A DNA stretch of 5,681 nt from positions 1 through 5,681 of the forward strand of contig JAUWVK010000107.1 in assembly GCA_030617485.1 (NCBI GenBank), read 5' to 3'. The notes below the pieces were generated by a model, which was not told the DNA's origin, searched no databases, and saw nothing but the letters and a program-made list of their open reading frames with translations. This document shows, one piece after another, positions 1 to 4,664 of the stretch; position 1 is the stretch's first letter; the number at the start of each line of letters is the position of its first letter. The position numbers and the translations under genes are program-made. The DNA is from Gammaproteobacteria bacterium. GTDB taxonomy: Bacteria; Pseudomonadota; Gammaproteobacteria; SZUA-152.

Positions 1-80
1 GTACCCATGATGATTGCACCCTGACGCATTTCGGTCTGGGCAAGGCTTTCTTCAAATAATTCGGCAAAGCTTTCGCTCAT
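1..80 (-). CDS. rpsA: 30S ribosomal protein S1, N-terminal fragment (partial)
   Basis: Only the first 26 codons plus two bases are present; the gene runs off the low-coordinate edge. The visible protein starts MSESFAELFEESL and continues to QGAIIMG. This matches the N-terminus of bacterial S1 (E. coli MTESFAQLFEESL), including the short helix that docks S1 onto protein S2, and stops at the first OB-fold strand. S1 binds mRNA on the 30S subunit and helps initiation on structured or weak-SD messages. The ATG at 78-80 has an AAGGA-type SD at good spacing. The position directly downstream of cmk is the conserved gammaproteobacterial arrangement. Identification rests on a short segment, but that segment is distinctive. 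Confidence 0.95.
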   Translation of the reverse strand, partial: MSESFAELFEESLAQTEMRQGAIIMG

Positions 81-87
81 TTTCTTT

Positions 88-94
88 CTTCCTT
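88..94 (-). promoter_or_regulatory. Shine-Dalgarno sequence of rpsA
   Basis: Minus-strand AAGGAAG lies seven bases before the rpsA ATG, in a purine-rich tract. Counting only AAGGA, the spacing is nine bases. E. coli rpsA is known for lacking a canonical SD, so this near-canonical site is slightly unexpected. It directly abuts the base of the stem-loop at 95-140. Confidence 0.75.
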
Positions 95-140
95 GATGTT
101 CCCTGTATTACTACTAACTGGAGTAAATATCAGGAACATC
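95..140 (-). promoter_or_regulatory. Stem-loop in rpsA leader, candidate S1 autoregulatory element
   Basis: The transcript can form a long hairpin ending one base before the rpsA SD. The lower stem is a perfect 8-bp pairing (GATGTTCC at 133-140 with GGAACATC at 95-102). After a bulged G it continues with 2, 4 and 3 more pairs separated by single-base bulges, and closes on a 9-nt loop (113-121). That gives about 17 pairs. In enterobacteria S1 represses its own translation through a structured rpsA leader made of several hairpins. A similar role here is inferred from position; no S1-binding motif is proven. Confidence 0.55.
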
Positions 141-180
141 TGTTTAAAGCTGTCAGTTTAGTGACTTAGATCCAGCCAAC

Positions 181-212
181 GTAAACATTTACAGCAGGTT
201 AATGAATTTAAC
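181..212. repeat. Pair of adjacent AT-rich palindromes
   Basis: Two short inverted repeats lie five bases apart: GTAAACATTTAC-type (181-192, arms GTAAA/TTTAC, 2-bp centre) and GTTAATGAATTTAAC (198-212, arms GTTAA/TTAAC, 5-bp centre). They share a GTNAA...TTNAC pattern. They sit between the candidate promoter and the rpsA leader hairpin, so they would be in the 5' UTR if that promoter is real. They could be a protein-binding site or minor RNA hairpins. No known regulator is assigned. Confidence 0.3.
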
Positions 213-255
213 TTCGTACAAATCCATGCCTTTCTTTTAGCAAGAGCGGGCAAGA

Positions 256-264
256 ATTATTGCA
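256..264 (-). promoter_or_regulatory. Candidate extended -10 promoter for rpsA
   Basis: Minus-strand TGCAATAAT is an extended -10 element (TGn followed by AATAAT, five of six consensus positions). No good -35 hexamer is seen at 16-18 bp. An A-rich stretch (AAAAGGTAAAAAG, about 283-295) lies where an UP element would be, and a GC-rich TTGCCCGC follows the -10. Ribosomal-protein promoters often have these properties. Transcription would start near 249, giving an rpsA leader of roughly 170 nt. This is motif reading only. Confidence 0.35.
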
Positions 265-308
265 GAAGCACCTGTACTTCCTACTTTTTACCTTTTGGAG
301 AAACATCG

Positions 309-370
309 TTGAGTTACTGCTAATGCTGAGCCAGCCTAACCGCCTGGTACTACTCCCTGCTGTTACTCAA
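309..370 (-). repeat. Imperfect inverted repeat just downstream of cmk
   Basis: In the transcript TTGAGTAACAGC (359-370) can pair with GCAGTAACTCAA (309-320): 10 of 12 positions pair, including six consecutive pairs at the base. The 38-nt interior contains smaller hairpins such as CCAG/CUGG. It starts eight bases after the cmk stop codon. No U-tract follows, so it does not look like an intrinsic terminator. It could be an mRNA 3' stabiliser or a processing site between cmk and rpsA. Confidence 0.35.
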
Positions 371-377
371 AAAGCAC

Positions 378-1055
378 TCAATGCAAACGTACCTGACAAA
401 GATTCCAGAGGTGATCGACCACTTCGTCGATAGTTAACTCCGAGGTGTCCAACACCACTGCATCTTCAGCTGCTACCAGCGGCGACGTTTCACGTTGCTG
501 ATCTCGCTGATCTCGCTCAGCGATCTCATCCAAAAGGGAGCGCATCGTAACACCTAACCCCTTGTCTTTCAACTGGTTATAGCGTCTTTGGGCCCTTTCT
601 TCAGCACTTGCAGTTAGGAAGATTTTCACCACAGCATCAGGAAACACCACGGTGCCCATATCGCGACCATCGGCCACCAGGCCGGGGCTCTCCTGGAAGG
701 CTCGTTGGCGCTCCAGCAGGGCAGCGCGTACTTCTGGCACTGCGGCTACCTTGGAAGCCCCGTTGCCCGTAGTTTCGGCGCGTAATTCCAGAGTAACGTC
801 CACGCCTTCCAATAACACTGCCATTTCAGCATCACCTTCACCCGCTATGAATTCGACGTCCAGATTGACCGCCAGTGGCGCCAAAGATGCCGCATCGTCA
901 AAACTTATGCTGTGCTTAATGGCCGCCAGTGCTACTAGCCGATAAAGTGCACCACTATCTAGAATATGCCAGCCTAAACGCTGAGCAAGACGCCGGGTAA
1001 TGGTACCCTTACCAGAAGCTGTGGGCCCATCAATGGTGATTACCAACGCCGTCAT
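378..1055 (-). CDS. cmk: Cytidylate (CMP/dCMP) kinase
   Basis: This 225-residue protein has the usual length for bacterial Cmk. It phosphorylates CMP and dCMP with ATP in the cytoplasm, recycling nucleotides from RNA turnover. Visible motifs are the P-loop GPTASGKGT (10-18), LDSGALYR (32-39, nucleotide monophosphate site), S101 and R110, [14 protein letters not shown] (128-141), and the lid/arginine motif ERDQRDQQR (180-188) carrying R181, D185 and R188. The ATG at 1053-1055 overlaps the aroA stop by 4 bp (ATGA). No SD is seen before it, so translation probably depends on coupling to aroA. It is followed by a 297-bp spacer and rpsA, as in most gammaproteobacteria. No defect is seen. Confidence 0.98.
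   Translation of the reverse strand: MTALVITIDGPTASGKGTITRRLAQRLGWHILDSGALYRLVALAAIKHSISFDDAASLAPLAVNLDVEFIAGEGDAEMAVLLEGVDVTLELRAETTGNGASKVAAVPEVRAALLERQRAFQESPGLVADGRDMGTVVFPDAVVKIFLTASAEERAQRRYNQLKDKGLGVTMRSLLDEIAERDQRDQQRETSPLVAAEDAVVLDTSELTIDEVVDHLWNLCQVRLH
498..515 (-). repeat. 9-bp perfect tandem repeat inside cmk
   Basis: CGAGATCAG occurs twice in tandem and in frame, encoding R181-D182-Q183 and R184-D185-Q186. The ERDxRDxxR motif is conserved in Cmk, so the protein-level repetition is normal. Only the identical codon choice is notable. Confidence 0.8.
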
Positions 1056-2464
1056 TGGCTATCGTTAACTGATTTTGACGATGAAACGGATAATCCGGCG
1101 TTGTGGGCAAGCTCAACAAAATACGGAAATGATGTGTCCACATTGGCGCAATTATCAATGGTAACTGGAGCCGATGCTCTCAACGCCGCCATGGCAAAGG
1201 CCATGGCAATCCGGTGATCACCGTGGCTTTCCACTCGACCGCCACCCATGAGTCCATTCTTGCCCTTACCCTGGATAATCATGCCGTCTTCCGTCGGTTT
1301 TGCATCCACCCCTAATATTTTCAACCCATCGGCCATTGCCTGAATCCGGTCACTTTCCTTGACGCGTAATTCACGCGCACCGGTCAACACAGTTTCACCT
1401 TCAGCACAGGCCGCCGCAACAAACAGTACAGGAAATTCATCAATCGCCAGTGCTACCTGGTCTTCTGGGATACGGATACCTTTTAACGGTGCCGAACGCA
1501 CACGAATATCGGCAACCGGCTCACCGCCAACTTCACGTTCGTTTTCTAATGTCAGGTCTGCGCCCATTTGTTGCAGGATATTGATCACGCCAATTCGAGT
1601 GGGATTGATACCCACATGTTCGAGAACAATATCTGATCCTTCCGCGATACTCGCGCCCACCATAAAAAACGCAGCAGAAGAAATGTCTGCGGGTATTTCC
1701 ACATTGGTGGCGATCAGTTTTCCTCCACCTTCCAAACACGCGGTACTTACCTTGTTAGAACCTTTCTGAGGCGTGCGTTCTACGGTGTAACCAAAACCAG
1801 TTAGCATGCGCTCGGTGTGGTCACGAGTCGGCGCCGGCTCAGTGACACAGGTACGACCCTGGGCATATAAACCAGCTAGTAACAAACAGGATTTCACCTG
1901 GGCACTGGCCACACTCATAGTGTAATCAATACCGCGTACAGCCTGGTCGCCACAAATGCTCAAAGGTGCTGTGCCGTTTTCAGTAGTACCAATCACAGCA
2001 CCCATATCTGATAAAGGTTCGGTGACCCGACGCATGGGACGCCCCGAGAGTGACTCATCCCCTGTAAGAACCGTATTAAACCTCTGCCCCGTCAGCAAGC
2101 CTGATAACAGTCGCATTGATGTGCCGGAATTACCCAGATTCAGCGGCTCATCTGGCGTTTTGAGGCCATGCATACCCACGCCCCTGATGATCACTTTGCC
2201 ATCATTAGGACCTTCGATATCCACACCCATGTCTTTAAATGCCTGCAAAGTCGCCAGACTATCTTCACCCTCAAGAAAGCCGGTAATTTCCGTTATACCC
2301 TCGGCAAGTGATCCAAACATAATAGAACGATGGGAGATAGACTTATCACCTGGCACGCGTAAATTACCGTGCAAGACTCCGCCCGGTTCAACACTAAAAA
2401 CTACTTTGCTGTTGTTATTAGAGCTATTAGAGTTGTCAGATTTACTAGGGTTACTACCGCTCAT
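1052..2464 (-). CDS. aroA: 3-phosphoshikimate 1-carboxyvinyltransferase (EPSP synthase)
   Basis: The enzyme transfers enolpyruvate from PEP to shikimate-3-phosphate, the sixth shikimate-pathway step. Visible sites are GDKSISHR (39-46; K41, R46), GNSGTSMRL (111-119), R142 in GRPM, SAQVK (187-191), RDHTE (214-218), NPTR (287-290), catalytic IDEFP (D342, E343), RVKESDR (367-373) and GDHRIAM (415-421). The motifs GDKx, SAQxK, RxHxE and NxTR all occur, the signature used for class II EPSP synthases. At 470 residues it is longer than the usual 430-450 because of a Ser/Asn-rich N-terminus (about residues 2-19). An in-frame TGA directly before the ATG fixes that as the earliest start. The gene overlaps tyrA and cmk by 4 bp each. 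In pseudomonads this domain is fused to TyrA; here it is separate. Confidence 0.97.
   Translation of the reverse strand: MSGSNPSKSDNSNSSNNNSKVVFSVEPGGVLHGNLRVPGDKSISHRSIMFGSLAEGITEITGFLEGEDSLATLQAFKDMGVDIEGPNDGKVIIRGVGMHGLKTPDEPLNLGNSGTSMRLLSGLLTGQRFNTVLTGDESLSGRPMRRVTEPLSDMGAVIGTTENGTAPLSICGDQAVRGIDYTMSVASAQVKSCLLLAGLYAQGRTCVTEPAPTRDHTERMLTGFGYTVERTPQKGSNKVSTACLEGGGKLIATNVEIPADISSAAFFMVGASIAEGSDIVLEHVGINPTRIGVINILQQMGADLTLENEREVGGEPVADIRVRSAPLKGIRIPEDQVALAIDEFPVLFVAAACAEGETVLTGARELRVKESDRIQAMADGLKILGVDAKPTEDGMIIQGKGKNGLMGGGRVESHGDHRIAMAFAMAALRASAPVTIDNCANVDTSFPYFVELAHNAGLSVSSSKSVNDSQ
2415..2432 (-). repeat. 9-bp near-perfect tandem repeat in the AroA N-terminal tail
   Basis: Two adjacent in-frame units, TCTAATAGC and TCTAATAAC as codons (offset copies CTCTAATAG/CTCTAATAA, 8 of 9 identical), encode S-N-S and S-N-N. 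They form the core of the Ser/Asn tail and suggest it grew by slippage or duplication, with no enzymatic role expected. Confidence 0.7.
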
Positions 2465-3345
2465 TCATTCTCACTCGTTTTATCAGAAGCTGATGTTAGT
2501 TGATCGCGTGCAGCTTTTGCCCGGGAAAATACCTGCAATAAGTAGTCGCCATCATTCTCAGCAATCGCTTTACGTAATTGATCAAGATCAGCATTAAAGC
2601 GATCTAGAATTTTTAACAATGCCGGCCCATTATGTACACAAATGTCATGCCACATTTTCGGATCACTTGATGCAATTCGGGTAAAATCACGAAAACCGCC
2701 GGCAGCGTAATCAAAAATTTCCTGTTTGTCATCCATAGTGGCCAGAGTGTCCACCAAAGAAAATGCTAATAAATGGGGGAGATGGCTGGTGGCTGCTAAT
2801 ATTTCATCGTGATGTGCAATAGACGTTTCCGTTACAATGGCGCCTACCTGCTCCCACATAGTACGAATTTTCAAAACCGCATCAGTACTGCTTGCTTCAG
2901 TTGGTGTAAGAATCACACGACGCTGCTGAAATAATTCTGCGAACGAAGCCTCTACACCGCTTTTTTCCGTACCAGCGATAGGATGAGCCGGCACAAAATT
3001 TTCGGGTAATGTTCCAAACACTTTTTTTGCAGCGTCAACAACGCTTGCCTTGCTCGACCCCACATCGGTTAATACGGTTTTATCAGACAAGTATGGAGCA
3101 ATGTCGGCAAACACAGATTCCATTGCCCCTACTGGAACAGCCACAACCACAACATCGGCACCACTGACTGCCGCGCCCATATCGATTTCAATGCGGTCAA
3201 TAACCCCAAGTTCACGCGCACGTTGTAAATGTTGAATACTTAGGCTCGTGCCAACAACTTCTTTTACGGCACCCACTGATTTAAGAGCTCGCGCTAGCGA
3301 GCCACCAATTAGCCCAACACCTATAATAGTGAGACGTTCAATCAA
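2461..3345 (-). CDS. tyrA: Prephenate (cyclohexadienyl) dehydrogenase
   Basis: This cytoplasmic 294-residue enzyme oxidatively decarboxylates prephenate to 4-hydroxyphenylpyruvate for tyrosine synthesis. Arogenate use cannot be excluded. It has an N-terminal Rossmann fold with GVGLIGGS (9-16), VVVAVPVG (66-73) and TDVGSSK (93-99), then HPIAGTEKSGV (121-131; H121 matches the conserved active-site His), SHLPHLLAFSL (187-197), and GGFRDFTRIASSDPKMW (216-232; R223 matches the substrate-binding Arg). It has neither a chorismate mutase nor an ACT domain; mutase activity is supplied by PheA. The start is TTG: the Rossmann motif begins at residue 9, no ATG precedes it in frame, and GGAG lies seven bases upstream. 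The stop overlaps the aroA ATG (ATGA). Confidence 0.95.
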   Translation of the reverse strand: MIERLTIIGVGLIGGSLARALKSVGAVKEVVGTSLSIQHLQRARELGVIDRIEIDMGAAVSGADVVVVAVPVGAMESVFADIAPYLSDKTVLTDVGSSKASVVDAAKKVFGTLPENFVPAHPIAGTEKSGVEASFAELFQQRRVILTPTEASSTDAVLKIRTMWEQVGAIVTETSIAHHDEILAATSHLPHLLAFSLVDTLATMDDKQEIFDYAAGGFRDFTRIASSDPKMWHDICVHNGPALLKILDRFNADLDQLRKAIAENDGDYLLQVFSRAKAARDQLTSASDKTSENE

Positions 3346-3352
3346 AAAACTG

Positions 3353-3356
3353 CTCC
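3353..3356 (-). promoter_or_regulatory. Ribosome binding site that supports the TTG start of tyrA
   Basis: Minus-strand GGAG is separated by seven bases (CAGTTTT) from the TTG at 3343-3345. This spacing is near optimal and there is no in-frame ATG between the upstream stop and residue 56, so the TTG initiation codon is well supported. Confidence 0.75.
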
Positions 3357-3359
3357 GAT

Positions 3360-3383
3360 TTAGATTCCGTAATATTTCTTCAT
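3360..3383 (-). other. Tiny ORF (MKKYYGI) upstream of tyrA, possible leader peptide
   Basis: A seven-codon ORF, ATG to TAA, encodes MKKYYGI with two consecutive Tyr codons (TAT TAC). It ends 14 bases before the tyrA start. A weak GAAG lies five bases before its ATG. A second mini-ORF (MKH) ends in TGATG overlap with it. Tandem codons for the regulated amino acid are typical of attenuator leader peptides, but no terminator hairpin is visible, so this may be chance. Confidence 0.15.
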
Positions 3384-3438
3384 CAATGCTTCATTAACAA
3401 ACAGGGCGGACACCTGATGGAAGCTAACTGAAGAAATA
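3373..3438 (-). repeat. 10-bp perfect inverted repeat in the hisC-tyrA gap
   Basis: In the transcript UAUUUCUUCA (3429-3438) is exactly complementary to UGAAGAAAUA (3373-3382), with a 46-nt loop. The 3' arm covers the start of the tiny Tyr-Tyr ORF. The same GAUGAAG segment could instead pair with CUUCCAUCA (about 3417-3425, one bulge), so alternative folds exist. Inside the loop CAGG/CCUG can form a 4-bp stem. A regulatory leader is possible, but AT-rich chance pairing is not excluded. Confidence 0.35.
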
Positions 3439-3454
3439 ATCTTGCTTGTTACCC

Positions 3455-4609
3455 TTAACTTGCTTTTAGTACTTTTCTTAACGCACCCAGAAACTTTTTG
3501 TTTTCTTCTGGCAACCCCAACGTGACACGCAAGAAATCTGACATCCCGTAATTCGCTACAGGGCGCACTATTATGCCTTCATGAAGTAATCTTTCATACA
3601 CTGCCAACCCATCTCTTCCCATGGAATCGGAGACATTCACGCAAACAAAATTACCAACTGATGGAATATATTCCAGGTTCATTTGTTCAAATTCCCTGGC
3701 CATGCGCCCCATTTCCTGTGCGTTTAACGCAACTGCCTTTGCAACATGATTGCTGTCCTCCAGGCTTGCACAGGCTGCTGCAAGCGCAAGACTATTTACA
3801 TTAAATGGCGGACGAATACGATTAAGTAAATTAGCCAGATCCGGATGCGACAATGAATAGCCGACACGAAGACCCGCAAGGCCATATGCTTTGGAAAAAG
3901 TGCGTGTCACCATAAGATTCGGATAACGATCTAACCATTGGGTGGCATCAGGGTATTCAACAGCTCCCTTTTGCGATCCGTCTTGCAACCATAGGGCTGG
4001 CTCACGAACATATTCAAAATAGGCCTCATCAACCACCACAATCACTGACTCTGGCACCCTGGCGATAAAAGCTTCCAGCTCTTCGCCCTCCAACCAGGTA
4101 CCAGTAGGATTATTCGGATTGGCGATAAAAATTACTTTGGTGCGGTCGGTAATACGCTCCGCCATTGCATCGAGATCATGGCCCCACTCTTTTGCAGGGG
4201 CAGTAATCGCTATTGCACTGGCTGCCTGGGTGACAATGGGATACATGGCAAAGGCATGCTCAGAGAACAACACTTCATCACCGGGTTGAGCGAACACCCT
4301 GACCACAAACTCAAGCGGATCGCTGGAACCATTACCCAACGTTATACAATCCATTCTGACACCATGCTTCTCGGCCAGCATTTGTTTTAGCGTAAAACCA
4401 TTTCCATCCGGGTACCGGGCAAAGCTCTCATACTCTGCAGATAAAATATCCCGCACTCTGGGACTTGAACCTAATGGATTTTCATTAGATGCGAGTTTAA
4501 TAACGTCAGTAACGCCATACTCTCGCTGTAACTCTTCGATGGGTTTGCCGGGCTGATAGGGACTAAGAGATTTAACGCCTAACGCGGCCAATTTTTCAAA
4601 ACGATTCAT
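3455..4609 (-). CDS. hisC: Histidinol-phosphate / aromatic aminotransferase (HisC family)
   Basis: A fold-type I PLP aminotransferase (class I/II), cytoplasmic. Family members convert imidazole-acetol phosphate to histidinol phosphate, and the copy in this cluster in pseudomonads also aminates phenylpyruvate and 4-hydroxyphenylpyruvate. Numbering from the TTG twelve bases further upstream, the motifs are SPYQPGKP (20-27), KLASNENPLG (42-51), GNGSSD (96-101), NPNNPTG (168-174), DEAY (198-201), PLP Schiff-base Lys in TFSKAYG (K244) and GLRVGY (250-255). About 15 extra residues lie between DEAYFEY and the PLP lysine (around 206-222). I chose the ATG at 4607-4609 (384 aa, MNRFEKL) because a GGA lies seven bases before it, whereas the TTG at 4619-4621 has no SD. 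It lies 55 bp after pheA and 109 bp before tyrA. Confidence 0.93.
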   Translation of the reverse strand: MNRFEKLAALGVKSLSPYQPGKPIEELQREYGVTDVIKLASNENPLGSSPRVRDILSAEYESFARYPDGNGFTLKQMLAEKHGVRMDCITLGNGSSDPLEFVVRVFAQPGDEVLFSEHAFAMYPIVTQAASAIAITAPAKEWGHDLDAMAERITDRTKVIFIANPNNPTGTWLEGEELEAFIARVPESVIVVVDEAYFEYVREPALWLQDGSQKGAVEYPDATQWLDRYPNLMVTRTFSKAYGLAGLRVGYSLSHPDLANLLNRIRPPFNVNSLALAAACASLEDSNHVAKAVALNAQEMGRMAREFEQMNLEYIPSVGNFVCVNVSDSMGRDGLAVYERLLHEGIIVRPVANYGMSDFLRVTLGLPEENKKFLGALRKVLKAS

Positions 4610-4631
4610 CAGTGTATCCAAAAATGTTTGG
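4610..4631 (-). promoter_or_regulatory. Small hairpin overlapping the hisC ribosome binding site
   Basis: CCAAA-CATT-TTTGG (4618-4631 on the minus strand) forms a 5-bp stem with a 4-nt loop. Its 3' arm contains the GG of the only SD-like GGA (4617-4619) before the hisC ATG. The rest of the 55-bp pheA-hisC spacer shows no terminator or promoter. The stem is short and its effect is uncertain. Confidence 0.25.
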
Positions 4632-4664
4632 CCGGAAAATGACGTGGAGGCAAGTAGCCTTAGA

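Larger units (their letters stand above)
81..377. other. cmk-rpsA intergenic region
   Basis: This 297-bp spacer has no convincing ORF on either strand. From the cmk side it contains an inverted repeat (309-370), an A-rich tract, a possible extended -10 (256-264), two palindromes (181-212), a weak GUCA/UGAC hairpin near 156-169, and the strong rpsA leader hairpin (95-140). I see no intrinsic terminator, so cmk transcripts may read into rpsA while rpsA also has its own promoter. The pattern is that of a regulatory leader. Confidence 0.7.

Noticed and set aside
180..193. TyrR-box-like half sites TGTAAA and TTTACG
   Set aside because: The TyrR box needs six bases between half sites; here there are two. 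The site is also upstream of rpsA, not an aromatic gene.
309..377. Intrinsic terminator after cmk
   Set aside because: The inverted repeat is long-range with mismatches and no U-run follows it.
498..515. Tandem 9-bp repeat in cmk as a sign of recent duplication
   Set aside because: The encoded ERDxRD pattern is a conserved catalytic motif of Cmk, so the repeat follows from the protein sequence.
652..945. 97-residue plus-strand ORF inside cmk
   Set aside because: Antisense to conserved Cmk; the Ser/Ala/Thr-rich composition is typical of a reverse-strand shadow.
1359..1769. 136-residue plus-strand ORF inside aroA
   Set aside because: Antisense to the conserved catalytic core of AroA, with no family resemblance.
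1956..2597. 213-residue plus-strand ORF opposite aroA and the end of tyrA
   Set aside because: It lies fully antisense to conserved genes, has low-complexity leucine/proline-rich composition and no recognisable domain. It is a by-product of aroA codon use.
4610..4621. TTG start for hisC, four codons upstream of the ATG
   Set aside because: No SD at suitable distance, and an ATG with a GGA seven bases upstream fits the usual HisC N-terminus better. The TTG start is not fully excluded.
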